Source of the DNA: Chrysochromulina tobinii
Lineage: Eukaryota > Haptophyta > Prymnesiales > Chrysochromulinaceae
Direction of reading: 5' to 3'
Assembly (NCBI GenBank): GCA_001275005.1
Contig: JWZX01002689.1
Coordinates: 1 to 54,847, forward strand
Length of the DNA stretch: 54,847 bases
Below the pieces are notes generated by a model, which had not been told where the DNA came from, ran no database searches, and worked only from the letters and a program-made list of their open reading frames with translations. Position numbers and translations under genes: made by a program. Of this stretch, positions 30,364 to 39,183 are shown piece after piece. Position 1 is the first letter of the stretch. Each line of letters begins with the position of its first letter.

Positions 30364-30807
30364 GAGTTCTTGTGTTGACCGAGGGGAGCGGAGCCGCCCT
30401 TTGAGCTTACTCCCCCACCCCTTTCCAAGCTATTTGTAGGGGAGGTGTAGTGAGCACGGGGGGACCGCGACGAAACTGACTGACTGACTGAGTATGGGAA
30501 CCTGAGTGTGGGAACCTGACCCTCTATCGCTATGGACGGAGGTGTATATAAGGTGTGGCCGCATCGGCCGCATGCTGCCGAGTTTCTAATCGTAATCCCG
30601 CAATTTTAGAACATGTTCTTGAAGGACACAACCCATGCAAGCAAACAGCTTCGATTGATGTGTTGTTTGCAATTGCGAATTGGTTGTTTTACTAATGAGC
30701 TTGCTTGCTTGACATGTTGACAACAAAATGAAAATCTGGGTCCTAGGTTCCTATACTTGTACCAAGCAAGCAAGAGAGTTATCAGCACCGCCCGGGGCTC
30801 TAACTTC
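30364..30807. other. Intergenic region with an orphan TATA-like element
   Basis: Short direct repeats (GACTGACTGACTGA, GGGAACCTGA twice) are followed by TATATAAGG at 30545-30553 and an AGAACATGTTCT palindrome at 30609-30620. No coding sequence is seen. The downstream part is the 3' flank of the minus-strand Pro-rich gene. Confidence 0.5.
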
Positions 30808-32664
30808 TCAATCTGCCCATTCGACCGCCTGTGACGGTGGACCAGCGGATGGCACCGTACCAGCGGGTGGTGGGGCGGGCGGACCCAATGGCGGACCCAC
30901 GGGCGGCACTGGACGCGGTGGCGGCGGACCCGCGGGCGGCGGCGGACCCACGGGCGGCACTGGACGCGGTGGCGGCGGACCCGCGGGCGGCGGCGGACGC
31001 GGGGGCGGCACTGGACCCGCGGGCGGCGGCGGACGCGGGGGCGGCGGCGGACGCGGGGGCGGCGGCGGACGCGGGGGCGGACCAATACCAAGCATGGCTC
31101 CCGTGCCCTGTCCACGTGCGCCACCGACCGCCTGCAGGCCCTGCCCGACGGCTCGAGCGCCCTGCTGGATTGGCAACAGGGGCGAGGCTGGGGATGGTGA
31201 GTGCGACTGGGGCGTAGCCGTTGGCAGTGGCTGGGTGGGCAGTGGCTGCGTGGGCAGTTGCGGACTCGCGGACGTTTCAGCGGACGTTACCCCCAGAGGA
31301 GGCGGGCCGTACGGCGGCGACGGGCGTTGCGGCGGATAACCGTTTGGATCCTCCAGCAATACCATGTAGGCTGCCACGCCCTCGAGGCTGATGCTTGTGC
31401 CCAGCTGCGCCGGCGGGCCTGCCGCGGCCGGCGCGGCGGCAGTCGGCAGGCCCTCGCCGCTCTCAGGCCGCTCAGCCGAAGACGCGTCGAGCTTGGTCCA
31501 GAAAGTCGTCTCCAACTCTGATGCGGCCTCGGGCCAAGGGGCGCCCGGCACGACGCGACGCCCCTCGTCGCCACAGCCGTCCGCCCGGCACGACGCTCCT
31601 TCCACCAAACCGGGCCGTGGCGTCTCGCACTTGTCAACGTGCATGCGGCCACCACGCGCCTCGCCGCTGAGCAGACTTGTCTCCCTCTGGGTCCCTTCTC
31701 GGGGATGATCTCGCGGATGATCTCGGGGATGATCTCGGGGGTCGACGCGCCTCAAGCTCCGAAGGAGATCGCGATCTCCCAAGCGATCTCCCAAGCGCCG
31801 TCCCAAGGCCTGCTCCGTTGGCGTCGGTTGCGAGCGCGCGAGCAGCGAGCCGAGCGCGCGCAGCAGCGACACATCCTGCGCCGATCGGCACGGGGGCCGA
31901 GCCACCACTCCGCCATCGTCGTCAACAAAGCCCAGATCTTCGAGAAGGCTGACGCCGCCTGGCGCGTGCAGCACGGCGGCGACCTCGGCCGACGAGAGGA
32001 CGCACGCTGTCTTGGGCGCGTTCAGGGCTCGACGGATGGCCGCCAAGAGCACGCTCAGAGTGGCGCTGGCCACCTCGAGGCTGCTTGCCGTGCCGATGAG
32101 GTGTGGCAGCGTGACTGCCGTGAGCCGCTGCAGCCGATCAGAAATGCCGGACGAGGACAGCGCGTGGCCAGTGAGAAATGCCTCGCCCACGGCAGAGGCT
32201 ATGCTTCCGGCTCGCGCAGCAGGCGACGAGGGAATGCACAGGCACGTGACGAGGCTCACGGCTGCATCGCGCGGCGTCTGGCAGAGCATGCAGTCGCGGT
32301 GGAAAATGGAATTGCAATAGCTGCAGCTGTTGCAGCACCATCGGCACAGTGGGCCATGCGTTGCGTCTAGGGCATCGGCAGCAGCTCGGAGGGCAGCAGC
32401 TGACCTCCATGGCATCGGCGGTGGCGGCCGTTCTTCTCGTTCTTCTCGCCTCCCTTTGGGTGGCCGGCACGGTCGCCGCTGCGGCGGCTGAGTCTTGGTG
32501 CAGATCGACGCGATGAGCATGTCCTCTTCGAGACGTGTTGAAGGCTGCCGCAGGATGTCCCTTCTTGGCAAGTAAGGTATGAAGTCGACCTCCCGGTCCA
32601 GGAGCACATCAGCGTGCCACATGTGCGGCGAGTTCGACCGGATGAAGGACCCATCATGGTACAT
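30808..32664 (-). CDS. Pro-rich protein with Cys cluster and PUB-like domain
   Basis: 618 aa from the ATG at 32664 (MYHDGSFIRSN); the longer frame overlaps the Spg1-like gene and opens with GTG. A Cys/His cluster (CRWCCNSCSYCNSIFHRDC, then C) lies around residues 105-130 and is probably a zinc site. Around 190-250 a helical block (ATLSVLLAAIRRAL, then GVSLLEDLGFVDDDG) resembles the PUB/PUG fold of p97/VCP-binding proteins. Weak repeats RDHP (three copies) follow. The C-terminal about 100 residues are almost pure Pro/Gly/Arg, formin-like. A p97- or profilin-linked role is speculative. The opposite strand of the Pro-rich part gives a Gly-rich frame that I regard as a shadow. Confidence 0.65.
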   Translation of the reverse strand: MYHDGSFIRSNSPHMWHADVLLDREVDFIPYLPRRDILRQPSTRLEEDMLIASICTKTQPPQRRPCRPPKGRREEREERPPPPMPWRSAAALRAAADALDATHGPLCRWCCNSCSYCNSIFHRDCMLCQTPRDAAVSLVTCLCIPSSPAARAGSIASAVGEAFLTGHALSSSGISDRLQRLTAVTLPHLIGTASSLEVASATLSVLLAAIRRALNAPKTACVLSSAEVAAVLHAPGGVSLLEDLGFVDDDGGVVARPPCRSAQDVSLLRALGSLLARSQPTPTEQALGRRLGDRLGDRDLLRSLRRVDPRDHPRDHPRDHPREGTQRETSLLSGEARGGRMHVDKCETPRPGLVEGASCRADGCGDEGRRVVPGAPWPEAASELETTFWTKLDASSAERPESGEGLPTAAAPAAAGPPAQLGTSISLEGVAAYMVLLEDPNGYPPQRPSPPYGPPPLGVTSAETSASPQLPTQPLPTQPLPTATPQSHSPSPASPLLPIQQGARAVGQGLQAVGGARGQGTGAMLGIGPPPRPPPPPRPPPPPRPPPPAGPVPPPRPPPPAGPPPPRPVPPVGPPPPAGPPPPRPVPPVGPPLGPPAPPPAGTVPSAGPPSQAVEWAD

Positions 32665-32737
32665 GGAAATGCTTTGGCTTTCTTGAATCCGTGTGCGTGA
32701 ACGTGAACGCAGGACCCTGCTACATGCAAAGTTGTAT

Positions 32738-33451
32738 CTACACGCTATCAAACATGCCCCGCGGAATCCGCGGTGTGCGCGGGTTGGCGCCCGATACGGC
32801 GCCCTCATCGCCGATCTGCGGCTGCGGCGGCTCGTACATGACACACGGCTCGCCGGGGTCTCGCAGCTGCTTCACGGCAGGTGCGAGGCCGAAGAGGCTG
32901 ATGAGGATGACCTTGAACACGTTGCTCACGTTGATGGGTACCGAGGGCGCGCAGAAGATGAGCGGCGCGCTGATGGCCTCAGCGAAGCGCCGTGAGACCT
33001 TGATTATGTGCGCGTGCTCGTCCACTGGCTGCTCGAGCAGCTGATCGTACTTGCAGCCGACGAGGAAGGGCATCGCGCACTTGTTGAGCGCGCGCGCCTT
33101 GCGATGCCATTCCCGTATAGCATCGAGCGTTTTCGGCCGCGTGAGGTCAAAGAGCAGCAGCAGCGCAGCAGCGTCGTTGCACACGAGCGGAAGCATCGCC
33201 TCCGATTCGATGTGGCCGCCAATGTCCCATAAGCTGAAGGTGACCTCCTGGTCGCCGAGCGACACGATGCGCTCCATGAAGTTGACGCCCTGCGTTTGAA
33301 GCTGCGTCTCATCGAAGTTTCCCTCGCAGAAGCGCTGCATGAGTGACGTCTTGCCCACCTGGCTATCGCCGAGCAAAGCTACTTTGATGATTGTCGCGCT
33401 CGGAGTGCCAAGTACACTGGCGGATCGCCTGTTCGGCTGGCGCTCCGCCAT
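32738..33451 (-). CDS. SPG1: Spg1/Tem1-type small GTPase
   Basis: 237 aa from the ATG at 33451. The P-loop is GDSQVGKTS (28-36). The family signatures GVNFMER, WDIGG, MLPLVCNDAAAL and FDLTR, and the G4 motif CKYD, identify the Spg1/Tem1 branch. That branch controls septation and mitotic exit in fungi and has homologues in plants and protists. At the switch II position equivalent to Ras Gln61 the sequence has His80 (WDIGGH), whereas fungal Spg1 has GGQ; slow intrinsic hydrolysis is possible. No C-terminal prenylation Cys is present, as is usual for Spg1. The next gene on the same strand starts 73 bp downstream. Identity is secure, cellular role inferred. Confidence 0.92.
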   Translation of the reverse strand: MAERQPNRRSASVLGTPSATIIKVALLGDSQVGKTSLMQRFCEGNFDETQLQTQGVNFMERIVSLGDQEVTFSLWDIGGHIESEAMLPLVCNDAAALLLLFDLTRPKTLDAIREWHRKARALNKCAMPFLVGCKYDQLLEQPVDEHAHIIKVSRRFAEAISAPLIFCAPSVPINVSNVFKVILISLFGLAPAVKQLRDPGEPCVMYEPPQPQIGDEGAVSGANPRTPRIPRGMFDSV

Positions 33452-33498
33452 TCCGCTCCTTCACCGAAACCCGCTTCCCCGGCTCTCCAGAAAACACG

Positions 33499-33573
33499 AC
33501 AAGTAAAGTCAAGTCGAGTCAAGTCAAGTTCAAGTCAAGTTGAACTTGACCTTGAACTTGAACAAGTCAAGTC
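33499..33573. repeat. CAAGT/ACTTG repeat cluster upstream of the Spg1-like gene
   Basis: Many CAAGT units and inverted ACTTG units lie in about 75 bp just 5' of the GTPase gene and can fold back on themselves. They also sit in the 3' flank of the permease gene. Confidence 0.85.
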
Positions 33574-33692
33574 ATGGAAGACATTCAACAGTGAATCCCT
33601 TAATACTGCATGCGCCGCGCCCTTGATGAGGCGCAATCAACGGAAGGGAGATACAAACGGAGTGGATGCCCGTCGCGACGCGTCTGAGAGCT

Positions 33693-34850
33693 TCATCGAT
33701 GTGATGCGGACTCGTCCACGTGGGAGGCGTGCTCTGAGGGAAAGCTTGACATTTCGGACTCTTCTGAGATGGCTACGCGCGCGGCCTCATGGGTCAAGTG
33801 GAGCTTCTCGAGATGGCTTGAGGCTCGGCAGACTCCCCACAGATAGAGGGCAGCTCCGGTCCAGATGAGCACGAAAGAGGCGCCTCGGAGTGGCGTGAAG
33901 CTCTCGTGCTGCAGAAGGCCGAGCCCGAAGGTCATGCTCGGCGCGATGAATTGGAGAAAGCCGACCTGCGAGAGCGGCAAGCGACGAGCCGCCCACGAGA
34001 ATAGCACGAGTGGGATAACTGTCACCAGGCCGCAACCTACCAGGAGCAGCGAGACCCCAGTCGCGGGGCCGCCACCAAAGTGACCCTGGCCGTTCGCTTG
34101 CAGCCATACCAAGTAGGCTGATGAGGGCACGCAGAGGATAGTACACTCGACCAGCAAGCCCGTCTGCGCCTCTGCCTTGACTCGCTTCTTGATGATCCCG
34201 TAAGCGCAGAACGAGAACGCGAGCGCGAGGGAATCGGCAGGGAGCGCTCCGAGCGCGATGCCCTGCAGAGCCACACCGCCGGCGGCAAGGCTTATGGCGG
34301 CCATGCTTTCACGCCCAAACCGCTCGTGGAAGAGGAGCGCGCCCGCAACGACCGAGAGCAGCGGGTTTATAAAGTATGCGATGCTCGTCTCCAGCATCCT
34401 GCCGCTGATGGTGCACCAGACAAAGATAGCCCAGTTGACGAAGATGAGCGTGGCGGAGAGAGTGAGCCAGAGGAGCACTCGGAAATTGCAAAACACCTCC
34501 CTCGCATGCTGCTGCTGGCCGGCGAGGACGACCAGGAGCAACGACATGGGCACGCTCCAGACAATGCGGTGCATCACCAGCTCGGTCGGTTCGATGCCGT
34601 GCCGGTTCATGAGCTGGAAGTAAAGCGGCGCCACGGAGCCCCAGAAGATAAAGCAAATGACGCCAGCAGCCAACGCCCGACGGTCGACGGCCATTAGGAT
34701 GTCTTTCTCGCAGACGACTTGCGGAATCTTTCTTGCGAATCTGAGCACGCTCGCAAAGTCCGCGTCTCTCACCGGGCTAACTGACTGAATGTCGGTCTGA
34801 GTCGAAGCTCCCGTCCCATGCAAACTTTGCACGGTGGAGGTTTCAGGCAT
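33693..34850 (-). CDS. RarD-type EamA/DMT permease
   Basis: 385 aa from the ATG at 34850. About 50 N-terminal residues are not membrane-like and may be a targeting leader. They are followed by about ten transmembrane helices (from GVICFIFWGSVAPLYF onward). The segments NWAIFVWCTISGRMLETSIA, YFINPLLSVVAGALLFHERF and LQFIAPSMTFGLGLLQHE match the bacterial RarD branch of the drug/metabolite transporter superfamily, rather than plant UMAMIT or sugar-phosphate translocators. The C-terminus is a hydrophilic Ser/Glu/His tail. The substrate is unknown, as for RarD. Its bacterial affinity with an added leader suggests horizontal acquisition, possibly with organelle targeting. Confidence 0.87.
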   Translation of the reverse strand: MPETSTVQSLHGTGASTQTDIQSVSPVRDADFASVLRFARKIPQVVCEKDILMAVDRRALAAGVICFIFWGSVAPLYFQLMNRHGIEPTELVMHRIVWSVPMSLLLVVLAGQQQHAREVFCNFRVLLWLTLSATLIFVNWAIFVWCTISGRMLETSIAYFINPLLSVVAGALLFHERFGRESMAAISLAAGGVALQGIALGALPADSLALAFSFCAYGIIKKRVKAEAQTGLLVECTILCVPSSAYLVWLQANGQGHFGGGPATGVSLLLVGCGLVTVIPLVLFSWAARRLPLSQVGFLQFIAPSMTFGLGLLQHESFTPLRGASFVLIWTGAALYLWGVCRASSHLEKLHLTHEAARVAISEESEMSSFPSEHASHVDESASHR

Positions 34851-34939
34851 CGCGTCGGAGACTTGACCGACAGCAGCGCGGAGCCTGGGTGCGCTCAGAC
34901 ACGCAGACTCGACCGCTGTCTTGTCGCGCGACGCAGACC
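34851..34939. promoter_or_regulatory. 89-bp divergent promoter
   Basis: The permease ATG (34850, minus) and the dioxygenase ATG (34940, plus) are only 89 bp apart, so the two genes must share their core promoter region. No TATA element. Confidence 0.5.
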
Positions 34940-37589
34940 ATGGACGACACGTGCGCGCCTGAGGCCGAGGCCCTGTCCTCTACAAGTGAGACTGCGGCCG
35001 CCACCAGCAGCGCTGCCGGGACGATCAGCGATGCACCTCCCACCGACAGCGAGGCTTCGTTGGCATCCCACGAGGTCAGCACGTCCATTACAAGTTTGTG
35101 CGCGCCTGTGGCTTCGAGCTCTGGAGAGGCGGCTTCTTCCTCGAGCGACACTGCGCCGGCTTCGGCCACCGGTGCGCACAGTCCGGGCGGGGCCGTCGCG
35201 TACTGGCTGATGCCATGCGCTTCGTGCAGGTTTAACAATGAGGTTGGCATCCCAGTGGGCGAGCAGCTGCACGAGTTCGCAGTGCGCTGCCACGCGTGCC
35301 GGGCGCTCAATAAGGTGACATTGGATGCGGGTGGCGATCCCCTGCTCGTCGCCGAGGGGCTCCTCGAATGGGCCCACCCGTCGGAGCCGTTGCCGGCCGC
35401 TCAAGGCACGCACAAGGCGATGCCCGCTAAGAAGCGGTACAAGGCGACGACGATGTTGAGTTCCGTGGCGGCTGACGACGACGCCGAGCTGGAGGCGCTG
35501 GAGGCGAGTGCCTCGGCCGTACCCGTCACCGCGCGACACGCGGGCATGGATGCGGATGACGACGACGACGACGACGACGACGATGAGGACAAGCCTCTGC
35601 GCAAGGCCAAGGCAAAAGGCAAGGCGTCTAAGGGCTCAGCCAAGGGCAGCGGCGCGAGGCCACTGAACGTCAAGACCGGGGCGTCAAAGCCCAAGGGCTC
35701 GGGCGCGAGCAGCGCGAGCAGCGCGGCGGCGCACAAGAACCCGTCGCCGCCGACGCAGCGTGCTCCGAAGGAAGCCACCGGAGCGAAGCTTGCAAAGGGC
35801 AAAGTTGGGCCTGTGGGGAAAGTCGGGCCCGTTGCTACCAGCGCGAAGCCGGCGGCGGACGGGAAAGCGCGGCTGGCGGTGATCAAGCTGGGGAGCGTGG
35901 TACTTGCCCTCTTCCACGACGGCCAGTACTACACGGGCGTCGTCGAGGACATGCAAGAGGGCACTGGGGTCAAAGCCAAGCCCGCAAAAGGCGCGAAGTC
36001 GAGCAAGGCGCGTGCCGGGGAGCCTAAGGATACGAGTAAGGATCAGATCAAGGTCGCATGGGATGACGGCGATCCGAGCTCGTGGGTGGAGTGTGAACAC
36101 GTGGCGCTCGCTTACAGGCAGCCGCTGCCCGCGGAGCTCGCTCCGGGCATGCCGGTACTCGCGCTCTTCTCGGGCGTGTGCACCACAGCAGACGACGACG
36201 AGCAGACTGACGTGTGGTTCCCCGCGCGGGTGCTACGCGCACCGAGTGCGCCAAAGGGCGCATCGGCCGATGACCCAATCGCAAGCAACTTTGAGCTCGA
36301 GTGGCTTGGCGACGAGGGCGACGAGGGCGACAAGTACTTCAGCGCGGGCGTGCACCAGTTGCGTACCTTCCTGGCTCACATCCCGATGCGCTTTCGTCGC
36401 GTGGCCTCCCCGAAGCCCCTACGCTCCGTCTCGCCGGGGAAGCAGTGGGGGCGTGGCTTCCGGCCGGACGGGACGGTGGGCAGCCTGATCGAGGACGAGG
36501 AGGGCGCGGCCGAGGGCGTCGCGGCCGATTTGCTACGCCGCTCATCTCGCGACCTCTCGAAGGCGGATCCCTCAGACACGAAGCTGCTCAAGGATGCGCT
36601 CGCGGAGCTGCAGCGTGCGTGGGCGGGCAACGAGCCGCGCGGCGGGTGGCGTGTCGAGGTCGACTACGGTGGAATCCCAGGGTTGCTCCTGTGCCACGAC
36701 TTTCTCGATGCCAAAGAGGTCGAGGCACTGCGCACCCTCATGGGCGCACACCGGCAGTGGGCATACTACCATTACGTGCCGTACACCTCGTGAGCGCAAC
36801 GGCTCTCGAGTGCGTGCTCTGACTGCCTCTTGATTGCCACTGATGGGCTTTCTGATTGCCTCCCTCATCAGGACGGCTCTAGGCTCGGCCGTGCAGAGGA
36901 TCGACTTTGGGCCGAACGCGGGCGAGGCAGGCCGGGGAGAGGGCGTCGTCTCGGGCGCGTCCATGTGGCGGCTCGGCGCGCTTCGGGCCGAGCTGCTCAA
37001 CATGGTGGGCGAGCGACTGCGCCATGTCTTCCAGCGGCAAGGGCTCTGGGCGCACACGCAGCCGGACACGCTGCAGCTGACCAAGATCGGTGCGGGGCAG
37101 CAGATTGCCAACCACTACGACCGACGCGATCGCTGGCAGGAGGGCATTGCGTCCATTGCATGGTCAGAGCTGCCCACTTCGGAGCGCGAATCACGTGGGG
37201 AGGCTTGGACACTTGTGATGGAGAAGGGCTTCGCCAAGCGCGATCGGACACAAGTGTCGCTTTCCATGCCGCCCGGCGCGGCATACGTGCTGACCGGGCG
37301 CGCGCAGGGTGTGACCAAGGCGTGCGAGAAGCTCACCGTCGGGCACAACCCGTGCCACTGCTGCTGGACTCACGGTGTGCGTATGGGCGCAGACGTGAGC
37401 GTCACTCGCCAATCGATGACCCTTCGCGTGCTCGCCGATGAGGACGAGGAGGTGGACGGAGACGATGAGGAGGACAAAGAGGAGGAGAACGAGGGTGGTG
37501 AACAGGCCGATGAACCCGACGAGGACGGCGAGGGCGCCGATGAGGAGATGTGCGTCGAGGTTTCCGCCACGGTCGCAGCAGAAGGCTGA
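34940..37589 (+). CDS. Tudor-like / AlkB-like 2OG-Fe(II) dioxygenase (two exons)
   Basis: Exons 34940-36789 and 36872-37589 total 2568 nt and give 855 aa. Residues 70-120 hold a CxxC...CxxC zinc-ribbon-like pair (MPCASCRFNN, RCHACRALNK). A Lys/Asp-rich disordered region with a poly-Asp run follows. Tudor/agenet-like barrels follow (LGSVVLALFHDGQYYTGVVE, WDDGDPSSWVE; then MPVLALFSGV, WFPARVLRA). The C-terminus is an AlkB-like double-stranded beta helix. It has a GIPGLLLCHDFL entry, QLTKIGAGQQIANHYD with the iron ligands H-x-D near 698-700, a distal His near 784 in CCWTHG, and a following RQSMTLRV Arg for 2-oxoglutarate. Demethylation of nucleic acid or protein is the expected chemistry. The tail is acidic. 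Neither exon alone holds the whole fold. Confidence 0.8.
36790..36871 (+). other. 82-nt intron in the dioxygenase gene
   Basis: GTGAGC donor after PYT and CTCATCAG acceptor. A stop occurs at once without splicing. Splicing restores frame into TALGSAVQRIDFG. Confidence 0.82.
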
Positions 37590-37787
37590 GAGAGATCTGA
37601 TCGCACACTCTATGACTATGTTGAGAACTGGGAAAGGGGCGCAAATATGACGAGATATGTTCACCACCAGCGCCACGTGCGCGTGACCTCAGATCTTTAC
37701 GTGCGATCTTAAAAAGTGACAAGCGCCTTCGCGCCCAAAACAGCGCCCTTCCAAATCCGGAAGGGACGCTTCACCTCCATTCACACG

Positions 37788-38553
37788 ATGGAGGCCTTGC
37801 TTCTTCGAGAACGCGTAGCCGAGCTCGCCGAGAGCAAGTGCGCCACCAGAATCCCTGTCGAACACGATTGCCAGTGAGTTTTGACGGGCTGTGAACAGAT
37901 CCACACCACGTACGCACAGGTCCAACCTTGTTGCCATCGCGGATTGGTGCGCGGTGAACTACGTGACCCCGGGAGACGTCTGTTTGACGCGGGCTGAGAC
38001 TTTGTTGCGCATCAAGGAGTACCTCAAGGATGCTCTGGTGATGGTGACGCAGCAAGTCTCAGCCTGCGCCACTACCATGCAGAGCAGCCTCGATCAGCAG
38101 GCGCTCGACTTACAGGAGGTCGACTCGACGATGGAGCTGATCGAGAACCGGCTCGCCTCGCAGAAGGAGCAGATTGCCCGCAGCGCGATGCTCGCGCAGT
38201 GCATGCGTAAGCTTCCAGCGCAATCGCTCGACCTTGACGATTCGATCGAGACCAAGGCCGTCGAGCCTGTGTTCCGCACGCCAGACGGCCTGATCAACTT
38301 TGACGCCCTCGACAAGCTCGGCCGGCACCCGCCGCGCCCCACCGCGCCCGCCAGCGCCCGGCCGCCGCCGCCGCCGCTGCCTCCGCCTCCGCAGCATAAA
38401 GATGGTAAGCCCTTGCCGGCCGGGTTCGTCATTGACGGACAACTCATTCGAGACCTACTGGAACGATCCTCGAAGTCATCCCCGCCCCCGCCACACCTCT
38501 CACCTGATCCCTCCAGCCACATAACAAACACGTTGAAGCCGCGGCTGAATTAA
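37788..38553 (+). CDS. ABI: ABI (Abl-interactor) family subunit of the SCAR/WAVE complex
   Basis: Exons 37788-37873 and 37920-38553 encode 239 aa. The spliced N-terminus reads MEALLLRERVAEL, then SNLVAIADWCAVNYV, and matches the ABI start, where an NLxxVADYCExNY-type segment is conserved. The helices LLRIKEYLKDALVMVTQQVS, LDQQALDLQEVDSTMELIEN and RLASQKEQIARS follow as in ABI proteins. The C-terminal half is Pro-rich (PPPPPLPPPPQ), which fits profilin/SH3 binding. In the SCAR/WAVE complex ABI scaffolds SCAR and activates Arp2/3 actin nucleation. Finding it here implies the alga keeps branched-actin regulation. There is no SH3 domain, as in plant and Dictyostelium ABI. Confidence 0.85.
37874..37919 (+). 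other. Very short (46-nt) intron in ABI
   Basis: CA|GTGAGT donor and CGCACAG|G acceptor. Splicing gives CAG (Gln) and joins two frames that are otherwise unconnected; only the joined form has an ATG. Confidence 0.8.
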
Positions 38554-39183
38554 GTCGAGAGAAGAGAGAGAGAGAGTTGTGTGCGCGGGTGGGGGGTGCG
38601 GGTGGCGCCAATTGCGTGGGACTATAACCAAATTATCTGTCGGGACGACGCGTACACTTGTGCACGGCACGCATGACGGCACGTCGTCGGTAACCACCGG
38701 CCGAAGGATCTCTCGACCGGCTGATGGCGAGCCGGGGTCGTCCTAGGCATCGGCATCGCGCGGGCGCGCGCGCGCACAGCGCGACACTCGGCCGGATACC
38801 ACTCGATCGACGACGCCCATGCCCCACTGTGCATGAGCAATTCGTTGCATGCTGCCCACTCCACAGGCCTCGCCGCAATACTCGGGCGGGCTGCAATACT
38901 ACAAGTACGCACAGGTAACACGCGACAAAAGCGCCAGGCTCGGCTCGCCGATGCGACTCCGCCTACATCGGCGAGCCATGAAGCGCCGAGCCTCAGATCC
39001 GAGCCAACGGCCATGTTCCCAATGATGTCATCATGGGGATCGTGTCCGCATACGACCACCGACGTTCCGTGCCCCATCGCGCATCTTCACCCCCACCCTC
39101 TGTTGCGCTCCCGCACTGCCTGTGTCCTCCAACTGCCTGTGTCCTCCAACCGCCTGTGACCTCCGTCAGCACTCGACGTGTAC
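38554..39183. other. Intergenic region between convergent genes
   Basis: Begins with a GAGA-rich stretch (38560-38577). It ends in three imperfect 16-17-bp repeats of CTGTGTCCTCCAAC type (39118-39165). Open frames here are GC noise. No RNA gene found. Confidence 0.5.

Noticed and set aside
30728-31339. Gly-rich plus-strand frame
   Set aside because: It is the complement of the poly-Pro tail of the minus-strand protein, which extends into non-repetitive, protein-like sequence.
32665-32844. N-terminal extension of the Pro-rich protein
   Set aside because: It opens at GTG, overlaps the 3' end of the Spg1-like gene and has no ATG.
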